DNA from: XBB1006 sp051877515 | GTDB lineage: Bacteria; Bacillota; Clostridia; Lachnospirales; Lachnospiraceae | Length of the DNA stretch: 64,000 nt | Assembly: GCA_051877515.1 (NCBI GenBank) | Contig: JBJEIY010000035.1 | Location: 33,807-97,806, forward strand | Direction of reading: 5' to 3' | Part shown: positions 51,712 through 60,644 of the stretch, piece after piece | Position numbering within the stretch: position 1 is the first letter of the stretch | How the letters are laid out: every line of letters starts with the position of its first letter | The notes under the pieces: generated by a model | What the model was told of the DNA's origin: nothing | Databases searched by the model: none | The model's input: only the letters and a program-made list of their open reading frames with translations | Program-made: the position numbers and the translations under genes

Positions 51712-52557
51712 TCACGCCCATACCTCATATTCTTTTACCTGTAGGTAGGTTTCTCCGTCTATCTGCACGGAAACCGGATGTTCAAACTCCACCTTTGCAT
51801 GTCTGGTGGTCAGGAATGAAATCGACTCTTTATATCCCACATGCTCTCCGGTAAAAATCTTTGGAAAGATTCCGAGTAGCTTAAATCTGTTCTTTTGATG
51901 TACCACTGCAATGGTCAGAGTCTGCTCTTCATTGTTCCGATCCTGCATAGGGGTAATCATCATGCCCCCGCCAAAAAACCGTCCCTTCATAGCAGGTGCC
52001 ATCCATACATTCTCATACTCAAAAGTTCCCTCTTCTGTTGTGACCCATGCCTTGCAGGGTTTATATTCCAGCAGAAGTCCCTTTAACGCAATGGCGGTAT
52101 AATTTACCTTCCTTTTGGAGTGTCTGCGGTGCTCATCCGCTTTTTCACAGACATACCCGTCAATTCCCATGGCTACATTATTAATAAATCTGCGCTCCCG
52201 TCCCTGAAAACGTGCCACAGGCAAATGCGCAAGGTAAGTATTCATCTCGATCCAGCCATCTGCTTTGTCATAGCCGATGTCATGTCCAAAATCATTGCCC
52301 GATCCACAGGGATAAAAATAAATCTTATGTTTCAGCGCGCTTTCCGGCATGTCATTGATAAAATGCTGCAAAGTTCCGTCTCCTCCGGCTATCACGATAA
52401 GGTCATCAGGCTCCAGTGCCCCGAAAAAGCTCTCATAATCCTTCATATCCTGTACATTGATAAAAGTCTTATCGCCTTTCTGTCCTTCTAAAAACTTTTC
52501 CGCCTCTTTTCTTCCTCTCCCGTTATTCGCCTTGGGATTTGCCAGTATGTAAATCAT
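51712..52557 (-). CDS. Diacylglycerol/lipid kinase family protein (YegS/BmrU-like)
   Basis: 281 aa. Catalytic nucleotide-binding motif VIAGGDGTLQHFIND at about residue 55 and PCGSGNDFGHDIGYDKAD at about 85 are the DAGK signature; C-terminal beta-sandwich with VSFLTTRHAKVEFEHPVSV-type strands ends in QIDGET. Phosphorylates lipid alcohols at the membrane; the exact substrate is unknown. ATG at 52557 with GGGAG eight bases upstream is preferred over an upstream start 17 codons earlier. Confidence 0.9.
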   Translation of the reverse strand: MIYILANPKANNGRGRKEAEKFLEGQKGDKTFINVQDMKDYESFFGALEPDDLIVIAGGDGTLQHFINDMPESALKHKIYFYPCGSGNDFGHDIGYDKADGWIEMNTYLAHLPVARFQGRERRFINNVAMGIDGYVCEKADEHRRHSKRKVNYTAIALKGLLLEYKPCKAWVTTEEGTFEYENVWMAPAMKGRFFGGGMMITPMQDRNNEEQTLTIAVVHQKNRFKLLGIFPKIFTGEHVGYKESISFLTTRHAKVEFEHPVSVQIDGETYLQVKEYEVWA

Positions 52558-52696
52558 AAACTCTTCTCCCGTCAGTGCCAGGGCACCTTTCCAGTATGTA
52601 TTATGCATTCAGTATAGCATACCGGTAAAAAAAGCGGTAGGAAAAAGTCGAAAAATGTAGTATACTTAGTTTATCTTGGAGGACAGGAGGGATCTT

Positions 52697-53662
52697 ATGG
52701 ATATACAGGCATTATCCGGTGTTGCCGAAAAGCAGACCGAATCATCAACTTCTACACAACGCACAGCAAAGGAAGATTTTTCCGCTTACCTTGATTCTGC
52801 CCAAACCGGGACTGTCACACTGGATTCTATTTTTGCAAAAGCAGCAGATAAATACAATGTGGATGTGAATCTGTTGAAAGCCATTGCCAAACAGGAATCC
52901 AATTTTCACAGTACCTCCACCTCCCATGCAGGCGCCCAGGGAATTATGCAGTTAATGCCTGCCACTGCGGAATATCTGGGAGTGGACGACCCTTATGATC
53001 CGGAACAAAACATCATGGGTGGAGCCAAATATATCAGCCGTTTGTTAAAGCAATACGACGGAAACATCACACTGGCTTTGGCAGCTTACAATGCCGGAAG
53101 TGGCAACGTTAAGAAATACGGCGGTGTTCCGCCTTTTAAAGAGACCCAGAATTATGTAAAAAAGGTTACCCGCTATTACAAAGAAGGGGTAACCATACCA
53201 GAGGACTGCAATACCGTAACCGTTGCTTCCGGCTCCGGTGATTCTACCTATGAAGTTTCTGCGGCATCACAAAGTCCGGCTGCCTCAGAGCAAAAGGATC
53301 CGGCAGTCTCCATCCTAAGCCTCACCAAGCAGCAGGAAAACTATCTTGCCTCTGTAACACAGGAAGAGGAACTCCTGGATGCGTTAAAGACCCTGCTTTC
53401 CAAGCTGGAAAATGGGGAAGATCAGGACTATTCCTACGAGGAATATGCCCGTTTTCTGAAGGTATATCTGGACGGATATGCTGTATCTGCCCTGTCTTCG
53501 GATGACACGTTAAAAGAAGATCTCCAGGAAGATCTTGCGGATGCCATCACACAAACCGTCGCTGAAACAGGCACTTCTGCCGACATGGTTTATGCATCCC
53601 AGTCCTTAAACTATAATAAAGCAGTACTGGGTCTTCTCACCGGTTCTGATCTGCAGAAATAA
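52697..53662 (+). CDS. Lytic transglycosylase (SLT domain) without signal peptide
   Basis: 321 aa. SLT/goose-lysozyme-like domain at about 50-165: DVNLLKAIAKQESNFHSTS (catalytic Glu), SHAGAQGIMQLMPATAEYLGV, AAYNAGSGNVKKYGGVPPF. It cleaves peptidoglycan glycan strands. The N-terminus (MDIQALSGVAEKQTESS) is polar with no signal peptide or membrane anchor, so export must use another route or the protein acts after lysis. The C-terminal 150 residues are acidic and unassigned. AGGAGGG directly upstream decides the start at 52697. Confidence 0.9.
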   Translation: MDIQALSGVAEKQTESSTSTQRTAKEDFSAYLDSAQTGTVTLDSIFAKAADKYNVDVNLLKAIAKQESNFHSTSTSHAGAQGIMQLMPATAEYLGVDDPYDPEQNIMGGAKYISRLLKQYDGNITLALAAYNAGSGNVKKYGGVPPFKETQNYVKKVTRYYKEGVTIPEDCNTVTVASGSGDSTYEVSAASQSPAASEQKDPAVSILSLTKQQENYLASVTQEEELLDALKTLLSKLENGEDQDYSYEEYARFLKVYLDGYAVSALSSDDTLKEDLQEDLADAITQTVAETGTSADMVYASQSLNYNKAVLGLLTGSDLQK

Positions 53663-53719
53663 TTGTTTCTATTGTTTTAAATAATTAAAATAATCATTCA
53701 AAAGATTCGAGAATAATGC

Positions 53720-53748
53720 TTGACATTCCTATGGAAGTAGTGTATATT
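53720..53748 (+). promoter_or_regulatory. Promoter of tRNA-Thr
   Basis: TTGACA (53720-53725), 17-base spacer, TATATT (53743-53748), 24 bases before the mature 5' end. Confidence 0.8.
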
Positions 53749-53771
53749 GGACGTGTTGACATACTCAACAA

Positions 53772-53844
53772 GCTGCTATGGCTCAGTCGGTAGAGCGTCA
53801 CATTGGTAATGTGGAGGTCACCGGTTCGATTCCGGTTAGCAGCT
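53772..53844 (+). tRNA. tRNA-Thr (anticodon GGT)
   Basis: 73 nt. Acceptor GCTGCTA / TAGCAGC, anticodon loop TTGGTAA (GGT), T arm CCGGTTCGATTCCGG, discriminator T. CCA is not encoded. The 3' end runs into T6, which may itself end transcription. Confidence 0.95.
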
Positions 53845-53925
53845 TTTTTGTTGCCTTAAAATGCCATGAGACCATCAATGATTCCAAAATTCATTGGCAC
53901 TGTGAAAAACAATATCCAATAACTT

Positions 53926-54291
53926 CTACTCTTCTTCCGCAAATTTTCGTATAGCTTCTATCACTTCCTTGTAATCCCGCTGTACTTTTTCCATCAATAC
54001 GCTGCACTGTTCCTGATCTATGGACTCTCTGCCTCTCAGATACTCCGTCATTTCTCCCGCAGATATGATCAGCCTTGGAAATCCAAGGTTCTGACTTACG
54101 CCCTTAAGGGAATGGGCAGCACGAAATGCTTCCTCCGCGTTTCCCGCCTTCAATTCAGAACATAAGTTATCATAACTGGGTTCCGCCAAAAACTTGAGTA
54201 CAAACTTCTTAATAATATCTTCTCTGGAGATTCGCCGCAATACTGCATCATAATCTCCCCCAAACAGTTCGTAACACTCACTCAATAACAT
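53926..54291 (-). CDS. Histidine phosphotransfer (HPt) domain protein
   Basis: 121 aa, an almost bare HPt four-helix domain. The phosphorylated His is in AFRAAHSLKGVSQNLGF; preceding helices start LSECYELFGGDYDAVLRRI. Passes phosphate between hybrid kinases and response regulators. The ATG at 54291 is preferred for AAGGAG at seven bases; an upstream ATG at 54312 has a weaker site. No kinase gene is adjacent; the nearest receiver domain is at 62489-63760. Confidence 0.88.
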   Translation of the reverse strand: MLLSECYELFGGDYDAVLRRISREDIIKKFVLKFLAEPSYDNLCSELKAGNAEEAFRAAHSLKGVSQNLGFPRLIISAGEMTEYLRGRESIDQEQCSVLMEKVQRDYKEVIEAIRKFAEEE

Positions 54292-54360
54292 TCTTCTTCT
54301 CCTTTTATCCATCTGTAACCTCATCCTCAAAAGGATACACTTTACAGCAACGAAAAACCC

Positions 54361-54390
54361 AAAACGGTCACAGCAAGCTGTGACCGTTTT
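54361..54390 (-). terminator. Terminator after ackA
   Basis: AAAACGGTCACAG / CTGTGACCGTTTT, 13-bp stem with a four-base loop; T tracts interrupted by GGG on the minus strand. Confidence 0.8.
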
Positions 54391-54408
54391 CTTTAACCTG
54401 TGTTGTTC

Positions 54409-55602
54409 TTATTTTACCAGACTTGCTGTTTCTCTGGCGATCTTTAATTCCTCATTGGTTGGAATAATATATACTTTAACTTTGGAATCCGGTGTGGAGA
54501 TCAGAACTTCCTCACCTCTGGTGTTGTTTGCTTCTGCATTAATGGTGATTCCCAGATATCCAAGATATTCGCAGATGGCACCTCTGCTTTCTTTGGAATT
54601 CTCTCCGATTCCTGCAGTAAATGCAATGACATCTACACCATTCATGGCTGCCACATATCCGCCAACGGTTTTTGCTGCACGATAGTGGAATACATCCATA
54701 GCATGCTGTGCACGTTCATTTCCGTCAGCTGCTGCCATATCAACGTCACGGCAGTCACTGGATACTCCGGATACTCCCAGTAAACCGGATTTTTTGTTTA
54801 AAACAGTCATCATCTCAGAATAAGAGATGTTCTCTTTTTTCATGATGTACTCTAATGCACCCGGATCGATATCTCCGGATCTGGTTCCCATCAAAAGGCC
54901 CTCCAGCGGAGTCAGACCCATGGAAGTATCTACGGATTTGCCGTTTAATACTGCGGAAATACTGCTTCCGTTTCCTAAATGGCATACGATGGTCTTACAG
55001 TCATCATAAGGTTTTCCTGCTAACTCTGCTGCTCTTGCAGAAACAAAGGCATGAGAGGTTCCGTGGAAACCATAACGACGAACACCGTATTTCTCATAAT
55101 ACTCATATGGTGTGCCGTAAAGATATGCTTTTGGCGGCATGGTCTGATGGAATGCGGTATCAAATACAGCGACCATAGGTACACCCGGCATTAATTCCTG
55201 GGTTGCGCGGATACCGATAATGTTTGCAGGGTTATGTAATGGTGCCAGATCACTGCACTCTTCCACAGCCTTGATCACCTCATCTGTGATCACAACGGAC
55301 TTATTGAATTTCTCGCCGCCATGGACAATACGATGTCCTACTGCATCGATTTCAGACAGAGAGCTTAATACTCCGCTTTTTGCATTGGTCAGAGTATCAA
55401 TAACCTGCTTGATTGCCTCTTTGTGAGTTGGCATGTCTACCATGATGTTCTCTTTCTCGGCACCGGTGGGCTTGTATACCAGACGGCTCTCATCCATTCC
55501 GATACGCTCACATAATCCGGATGCTTTTACTTCTTCTGTTTCAGAATTGATCACCTGAAATTTTAATGAAGAACTTCCGCAGTTAATTACTAAAATATTC
55601 AT
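54409..55602 (-). CDS. ackA: Acetate kinase
   Basis: 397 aa fermentative enzyme making ATP and acetate from acetyl phosphate. MNILVINCGSSSLKFQVIN at the start (acetate kinase signature), VFDTAFHQTMPPKAYLYGTP, GFHGTSHAFVSARAAEL and GLTPLEGLLMGTRSGDIDPG. pta is not adjacent. AGGAGACAGGAA precedes the ATG. Confidence 0.98.
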   Translation of the reverse strand: MNILVINCGSSSLKFQVINSETEEVKASGLCERIGMDESRLVYKPTGAEKENIMVDMPTHKEAIKQVIDTLTNAKSGVLSSLSEIDAVGHRIVHGGEKFNKSVVITDEVIKAVEECSDLAPLHNPANIIGIRATQELMPGVPMVAVFDTAFHQTMPPKAYLYGTPYEYYEKYGVRRYGFHGTSHAFVSARAAELAGKPYDDCKTIVCHLGNGSSISAVLNGKSVDTSMGLTPLEGLLMGTRSGDIDPGALEYIMKKENISYSEMMTVLNKKSGLLGVSGVSSDCRDVDMAAADGNERAQHAMDVFHYRAAKTVGGYVAAMNGVDVIAFTAGIGENSKESRGAICEYLGYLGITINAEANNTRGEEVLISTPDSKVKVYIIPTNEELKIARETASLVK

Positions 55603-55697
55603 TTCCTGTCTCCTTTATTTCCATATACTGTTTATCATCAAAAGCCTGCTTCCTGCAGGCTCTTTTGACCTTGGTTGTCGCTCACTTTCCCCCAGGC

Positions 55698-56300
55698 TTA
55701 TTCCCGGATCAGGAGCGAGATTTTCTTTTTGATCCGATTTAGGGCATTGTCTATGGACTTATCTCTCTTATGGAGTTTCTCTGCAATGGTGCGGTAATTG
55801 TTACCATTGATGTACAGGTTAAATACTTCCCACTCCAGTTTGCTTAGCACTCCGCGGATCCTGGCCATGAGACTGGCTACATTTTCCTGATCAATGTACA
55901 GATTCTCGGGATCCGTCTCATCCATGCCCACCAGAAGATTCTCCAGGGTATCTCCCTCTCCATCGCTCTGCCCTGCGTCCAGTGACAGGGCTTTATTTAA
56001 AGGTTTATGCTTGTCCCTGGCTGCCGCAGTAATGGCATGATGCATCTGTCCTGCCACACAGATATTGGCATAAGTGCGAAAGGATGCCTCCCGCCTGCTG
56101 TTATACTCCCGGAGTGCCAGAAATAATCCGATCATCCCCTCCTGGATCAGGTCTTCCGCATCTGCCCCCATTAAAAACAGGGTGTTGGCTTTGCCCCTTA
56201 CCATGGGTTTATAGCGCTCCAACAGAACATTGGTGGCTTCATGATCTCCCTGCTGGCTTAAAGCAACTAACTCTTCGTCACTTCTTTCCTGATTGCCCAT
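55698..56300 (-). CDS. sigH: RNA polymerase sigma factor SigH
   Basis: 200 aa sigma-70-family factor of the sporulation/stationary phase type. Region 2: LERYKPMVRGKANTLFLMGADAEDLIQEGMIGLFLALREY, then ASFRTYANICVAGQMHHAI; region 4: LSKLEWEVFNLYINGNNYRTIAEKLHKRDKSIDNALNRIKKK. It lies downstream of rlmB-mrnC-cysS exactly as in B. subtilis. This indicates an endospore former or descendant of one. Confidence 0.93.
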   Translation of the reverse strand: MGNQERSDEELVALSQQGDHEATNVLLERYKPMVRGKANTLFLMGADAEDLIQEGMIGLFLALREYNSRREASFRTYANICVAGQMHHAITAAARDKHKPLNKALSLDAGQSDGEGDTLENLLVGMDETDPENLYIDQENVASLMARIRGVLSKLEWEVFNLYINGNNYRTIAEKLHKRDKSIDNALNRIKKKISLLIRE

Positions 56301-56327
56301 ACGATCTCCCTTTTACTTTTTCTATCC

Positions 56328-57080
56328 TTATGAAAGACGCTGACGTACGATCTCATAAGCCAGCACGCCTGCTGCCACAGAGGCATTAAGCGAGTCAATA
56401 TCGCCCTTCATGGGAATGGCTGCGGTCATATCGCAGTTTTCTTTGACCAGCTTGCTGACGCCCTCTCCTTCACTGCCTACCACCAGACCAATGGGACCTG
56501 TAAGGTTCAGCTGATACATAGGCTCGCCATCCATATCAGCACACACAAACCATAGTCCCTTCTCCTTCAGTTCCTTGATGGTGGTGGAAAGATTGGTAAC
56601 CTTGGCCACCGGTGTATAATTCAGGGCTCCGGCACTGGTGCGTGCCACCGTGGCAGTCAGTCCCACTGCTCTGCGCTTGGGAATGATCACACCATGGGCT
56701 CCCGCCAGATTGGCAGTCCTGATGATGGCCCCCAGGTTGTGGGGATCTTCAATATTATCTAACAGAATGATAAAAGGCGGTTCTCCTTTTTCCTCTGCTT
56801 TTTTCAAAATATCTTCTACTTCTGCGTATTCATAAGCAGCAATGATAGCGATCACACCCTGATGGGTGCCGGTCTCTGACAACTGATCCAGTCTGGTTTT
56901 GGAAACAAACTGCATCAGTGTATCATGTTTCTTTGCCTCTCTGACAATGGTACGGATTGGACCATCCTGGCAGCCATCCAGAATATATACCCGATCTATG
57001 GTCTTGCCTGCCCGAAATGCCTCCAATACCGCATTTCTTCCTTCTATCTGCTGCTCGTTATGTGTACGATTCTCTTCCAT
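56328..57080 (-). CDS. rlmB: 23S rRNA 2'-O-methyltransferase RlmB (TrmH family)
   Basis: 250 aa SPOUT methyltransferase. N-terminal substrate-binding part (QIEGRNAVLEAFRAGKTIDRVYI), knot motifs LLDNIEDPHNLGAIIRTANL, GLVVGSEGEGVSKLV and PMKGDIDSLNASVAAGVLAYE. Between mrnC and sigH. Confidence 0.95.
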   Translation of the reverse strand: MEENRTHNEQQIEGRNAVLEAFRAGKTIDRVYILDGCQDGPIRTIVREAKKHDTLMQFVSKTRLDQLSETGTHQGVIAIIAAYEYAEVEDILKKAEEKGEPPFIILLDNIEDPHNLGAIIRTANLAGAHGVIIPKRRAVGLTATVARTSAGALNYTPVAKVTNLSTTIKELKEKGLWFVCADMDGEPMYQLNLTGPIGLVVGSEGEGVSKLVKENCDMTAAIPMKGDIDSLNASVAAGVLAYEIVRQRLS

Positions 57081-57140
57081 AGCTTATCCTTTCCTTACCG
57101 GCTGCATACAGCCTTTTGTGAAAAATTTTTCCGCAGGTTT

Positions 57141-57569
57141 TTACAATTCTTCCCCACTTAGTCCGATCTTCACAAGTTCCACCAGCCGTTCAAACCGGTC
57201 GCTCAGATACAGATAGCCCATCAGAGCTTCAAATCCCGTGGCCCTGCGGTAATCTGACATGGTAGCATTTTTCGCCATGGTGGGGGATTTCGCATTGCGT
57301 CCCCGTTTATAGATTCCCTGTTCCTCTTCCGTCAGATAGGGCATCAGTTTCTCGATCATCGCTGATTGGGAGGATGCTTTCACCACCTGGCTGGTCCGCC
57401 GATGGAGCTGATTGGCTCCGGTATTTCCTTTTCCCACCACAATGGAACGGATCACAAGGTCAAAAATCCCGTCTCCAATATAGGCCAGTGCCAAGGGGGA
57501 ATAGGTTCTGATATCCACATCCCCGATTTCAAATTGTTCCTTAATGTATTGGTCAATTCCTTTTTCCAA
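57141..57569 (-). CDS. mrnC: Mini-ribonuclease III
   Basis: 142 aa RNase III domain lacking the dsRNA-binding domain; matures 23S rRNA ends. Catalytic region SPLALAYIGDGIFDLVIRSIVV near residue 25 and NATMSDYRRATGFEALMGYLYLSD at about 100. Start is TTG with AGGAGA eight bases upstream. The window thus has full-length rnc and mrnC. Confidence 0.95.
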   Translation of the reverse strand: MEKGIDQYIKEQFEIGDVDIRTYSPLALAYIGDGIFDLVIRSIVVGKGNTGANQLHRRTSQVVKASSQSAMIEKLMPYLTEEEQGIYKRGRNAKSPTMAKNATMSDYRRATGFEALMGYLYLSDRFERLVELVKIGLSGEEL

Positions 57570-57586
57570 TCAATCTGTCTCCTGTC

Positions 57587-59020
57587 TTATACCAGTTCCC
57601 AGACGGTTCCTTCTCTGGTATCTTTAATTGCTATTCCGCGTCCCAAAAGCTCCTCACGGATAGCGTCTGCTGTTGCAAAATCTTTCTCTTTCTTTGCCTG
57701 TGCTCTTTCGGAAATCTTTTCCCGGATATACTGTTCTAATTCTTCGTCCACTTTCTGTTCCGGCTCCTGAGACTTTATACTCTCTGCAGCCTTCAGAAGG
57801 TCCAATCCCAGCACAGTGTCACAGTCCTCAATAACCTTGCGTTTCGTGACATCAGAAATATCTGCCTTTAACAGATCATAGATCACCGTAACGGCAGAAG
57901 AGGTATTCAGGTCATTACACAGACTCTCCTCAAATCTTGTGCGATATTCCTCATATGCCGCCTGTTCCACACTTCCCTCCGTGGAAAGCTCACAAATCCG
58001 CTTTACCAGCTTATCGTAAGCATTTTTCACATTGTCCATAACTTCATAGGAAAATTCCAATGGTTTACGATAATGGGACTGCAGACAGAACATGCGGTAC
58101 ACCAGCGGATCGTAACCGTTTTCTTTTAACACGGACAGGGTCAGGAAATTACCTTTGGACTTACTCATTTTTCCCGAACGGTCATTTAAATGATGCACAT
58201 GGAACCAGTAATTACACCACTTATGTCCCAGATAAGCTTCGGACTGGGCGATCTCGTTGGTATGGTGCGGAAAAATATTGTCCACGCCACCACAGTGGAT
58301 ATCCATGTACTCTCCCAGATGCTTCATGCTGATGCAGGAGCACTCAATATGCCAGCCCGGATAACCTACGCCCCAGGGACTATCCCATTTTAACGCCTGA
58401 TCCTCGAACTTGGACTTGGTAAACCACAACACGAAGTCACTCTTATTTCTCTTATTGGCATCCTCTTCCACGTCCTCCCGGACACCAACCTGCAGCTGCT
58501 CTTTCTCCGCTGCGGAAGAAAATACCAGGTAATCCTCCAGTTTGGAGGTGTCAAAATACACATTTCCTCCTGCAAGATAAGCATAGCCTTTGTCCAAAAG
58601 TGATTGCACCATGTGGATGAATTCATCAATACAGTTGGTGGCAGGTTCTACCACATCCGGACGGCGGATGTTTAAATCCTTGCAATCAGCAAAAAAGGCA
58701 TCCGTATAAAACTGCGCGATTTCCAAAACCGTTTTATGCTCTCTCTTGGCTCCTTCCACCATTTTATCTTTTCCGGTGTCGGAGTCTCCGGACAAATGTC
58801 CTACATCCGTAATGTTCATGACACGCTTCACATCGTAACCAATGAAACGAAGAGTTTTATCTAACACATCTTCCATAATGTAAGTTCTGAGATTTCCGAT
58901 GTGGGCAAAATGATACACGGTTGGGCCGCAGGTGTACATCTTGATCCTGCCATCTTCATTGGGGATCAGTGTATCTACTTTTCTTGTTAAGGTATTATAT
59001 AGTTTCAATCTATTCTCCAT
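57587..59020 (-). CDS. cysS: Cysteinyl-tRNA synthetase
   Basis: 477 aa class I synthetase. HIGH-type motif in CGPTVYHFAHIGNLRTYI with the zinc Cys before it, further zinc ligands in GWHIECSCISMKHLG and HTNEIAQSEA, and KMSKSKGN. Start at 59020 (MENRLKLYN) with GAGG upstream; a TTG seven codons earlier is less likely. Confidence 0.97.
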   Translation of the reverse strand: MENRLKLYNTLTRKVDTLIPNEDGRIKMYTCGPTVYHFAHIGNLRTYIMEDVLDKTLRFIGYDVKRVMNITDVGHLSGDSDTGKDKMVEGAKREHKTVLEIAQFYTDAFFADCKDLNIRRPDVVEPATNCIDEFIHMVQSLLDKGYAYLAGGNVYFDTSKLEDYLVFSSAAEKEQLQVGVREDVEEDANKRNKSDFVLWFTKSKFEDQALKWDSPWGVGYPGWHIECSCISMKHLGEYMDIHCGGVDNIFPHHTNEIAQSEAYLGHKWCNYWFHVHHLNDRSGKMSKSKGNFLTLSVLKENGYDPLVYRMFCLQSHYRKPLEFSYEVMDNVKNAYDKLVKRICELSTEGSVEQAAYEEYRTRFEESLCNDLNTSSAVTVIYDLLKADISDVTKRKVIEDCDTVLGLDLLKAAESIKSQEPEQKVDEELEQYIREKISERAQAKKEKDFATADAIREELLGRGIAIKDTREGTVWELV

Positions 59021-59109
59021 GGGTATTGTCCTCTTTTCCAAATCTGTTTGCCACTTTGCCGGCTTTTTCTTTTGCCCGTCAGCTTGCCGGCGCGGTAATT
59101 CATGCTTCT

Positions 59110-59688
59110 TTATCTCGGGCAGCGGCTACAGCCACTACAGCTGCTACATCGGTCTGTGGCTCCGCCGTTGCCGGCAACACCATCTTCCCCGTAAGCCACC
59201 AGTCCGCTGGCTTCCGCAAAACTCTCTAAAAGGCACACTGCCTGGGCACTGATCCCTTCCTCCCGTCCGGTGAAACCGAGGCGTTCCTCCGTCGTTGCCT
59301 TCACATTCACCTGATCTACGGCAATCTGAAGCGTCTGTGCTATGTTCTTCCTCATCTGCTCAATATGCGGGCCAATCTTAGGTCGTTGGGCGATCACCGT
59401 GGCATCAATGTTTCCTACCACGTAGCCCTGTTTTCTTACCAACTCCTCAACCCGGCTCAAAAGCTCCAGACTGGAAATCCCCCGATAAGCTTCCTCGGTA
59501 TCCGGAAAATGCCGTCCGATATCTCCCAATGCTGCTGCTCCCAACATGGCATCCATGATTGCATGCAAAAGCACATCTGCGTCAGAGTGACCCAGAAGTC
59601 CCAGCTCATGGTCGATCTTCACTCCGCCCAGGATGAGCTCCCTGTTTTCTACTAATTTATGAACATCATATCCTGTTCCGATCCTCAT
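59110..59688 (-). CDS. ispF: 2-C-methyl-D-erythritol 2,4-cyclodiphosphate synthase with Cys-rich tail
   Basis: 192 aa MEP-pathway isoprenoid enzyme. MRIGTGYDVHKL (metal Asp and His), GLLGHSDADVLLHAIMDAMLGAAALGDIG, HFPDTEEAYRGISS and VKATTEERLGFTGREEGISAQAVCLL. IspF normally ends about here (near 158 aa); this one continues for about 30 residues, closing with GATDRCSSCSGCSRCPR. GGAG lies six bases before the ATG. The extra Cys-rich tail is unexplained. Confidence 0.94.
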   Translation of the reverse strand: MRIGTGYDVHKLVENRELILGGVKIDHELGLLGHSDADVLLHAIMDAMLGAAALGDIGRHFPDTEEAYRGISSLELLSRVEELVRKQGYVVGNIDATVIAQRPKIGPHIEQMRKNIAQTLQIAVDQVNVKATTEERLGFTGREEGISAQAVCLLESFAEASGLVAYGEDGVAGNGGATDRCSSCSGCSRCPR

Positions 59689-59791
59689 AATTGTCTCCAA
59701 ATAGGCAAAATTTCACAATTAACAGTATTATAACATTATATCCCCAAAAGCGCAAAACTTTCTTTCACATAAATGCTCCTGTAAAACTCTT

Positions 59792-59820
59792 GACAACACT
59801 TAAGCATCCATGTATTCTAT
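59792..59820 (+). promoter_or_regulatory. Promoter of the PBECR4 leader RNA
   Basis: TTGACA (59792-59797), 17-base spacer, TATTCT (59815-59820), the same box pair as the tracrRNA promoter. Start about 59827. Confidence 0.78.
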
Positions 59821-59826
59821 CTTTAG

Positions 59827-60008
59827 AAGGTAGCTTCTTGAGACGCAAACTCATAAAATGCTTTATCTGCCTATGATGTGTGATCCGCGATGGGATGCGG
59901 TGACCACGGAGGTTTACAAAGGTGGCAACTTACCATAGCCCATCTTAGCTTCGGCGAAAGAAAGTTGCATAGTATGTTTGTAAGGTCTTGCAGATAATGC
60001 AAGACCTT
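59827..60008 (+). ncRNA. Structured leader RNA upstream of the PBECR4 gene
   Basis: About 180 nt between the promoter and the nuclease gene, with no ORF of its own. Visible folding: AGAAG-GTAG-CTTCT at the 5' end (59825-59838); GATGGG (59889-59894) with CCCATC (59939-59944); GCAACTT (59925-59931), inside that loop, with AAGTTGC (59962-59968), together a pseudoknot. At the end a perfect 11-bp hairpin AAGGTCTTGCA / TGCAAGACCTT (59982-60008) has no T tract. The layout promoter-pseudoknot RNA-hairpin-toxin recalls type III toxin-antitoxin loci. No tandem repeat is present; a riboswitch is an alternative. Confidence 0.55.
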
Positions 60009-60027
60009 CGTTGTACATAGGAGGAAG

Positions 60028-60636
60028 ATGGACAAAATATATGAAGCCGCGGCAAAATATGTCGCATTGGAACAGTTCGAATATGAGTTTATCCTTTCCC
60101 ATAACAGACGGAGAAAACGAATTCTGGTAGATTTCAAAGACGAGGATTTTTTCCATCTGACGGGAATGCAATATCTAACAGACATTGATGTTCCAAGAAA
60201 CAAGAAAAAAGTTCTAGATGCTATTCTCATTAAAAAAATAATTTCAGACCAAATTCTACAGAAAAGTAAATTCTTTCACCATCCCAAACATGATAAAGAT
60301 ATAAAAAACAGGATCATTGAATTGTGTTTTCTCGAAGAATATCTTGACAATCAAAACATTATCCGCATCTTTACAACCCGGAATCAAAAAGGTTTCTGCT
60401 CGCAAATTAATGCAGAGTACATGATTGAAAGTCAATTACATGGAAGTTCAGACAAAGTATATATTTTTTTAAAACAAAGGGAAAATAATCCGGAATACTA
60501 CTGCGTAATATCCTTTTTTAAGAAAGATCGTATTACATATGGTGGAGATATTTTATATTGGATGCAAAAGAAAAAGATTTGTATTGTTAATCAAACAGAA
60601 AAAATATTGTATCAACATCCAAACTATCATGCATAA
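60028..60636 (+). CDS. PBECR4-type putative nuclease (toxin-like)
   Basis: 202 aa, AT-rich. It resembles the PBECR4 class (phage barnase-EndoU-colicin-RelE-like nuclease): IYEAAAKYVALEQFEYEFIL, FKDEDFFHLTGMQYLTDID, KKVLDAILIKKIISDQILQKSKFF and late ICIVNQTEKILYQHP. Catalytic residues are not established for me; the conserved His in FHLTG and the Lys-rich segment are candidates. GGAGG lies four bases before the ATG. Preceded by its own promoter and structured RNA, which suggests tight control. Confidence 0.72.
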   Translation: MDKIYEAAAKYVALEQFEYEFILSHNRRRKRILVDFKDEDFFHLTGMQYLTDIDVPRNKKKVLDAILIKKIISDQILQKSKFFHHPKHDKDIKNRIIELCFLEEYLDNQNIIRIFTTRNQKGFCSQINAEYMIESQLHGSSDKVYIFLKQRENNPEYYCVISFFKKDRITYGGDILYWMQKKKICIVNQTEKILYQHPNYHA

Positions 60637-60644
60637 TAGATACT

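Noticed and set aside
51485..51854. Two plus-strand frames inside and beside the structured RNA
   Set aside because: No SD, low-complexity or unlike any family; one runs antisense into the lipid kinase gene.
59871..60230. Minus-strand frame covering the PBECR4 leader RNA and gene start
   Set aside because: Antisense shadow of a better-supported gene with promoter and SD; no ribosome site of its own.
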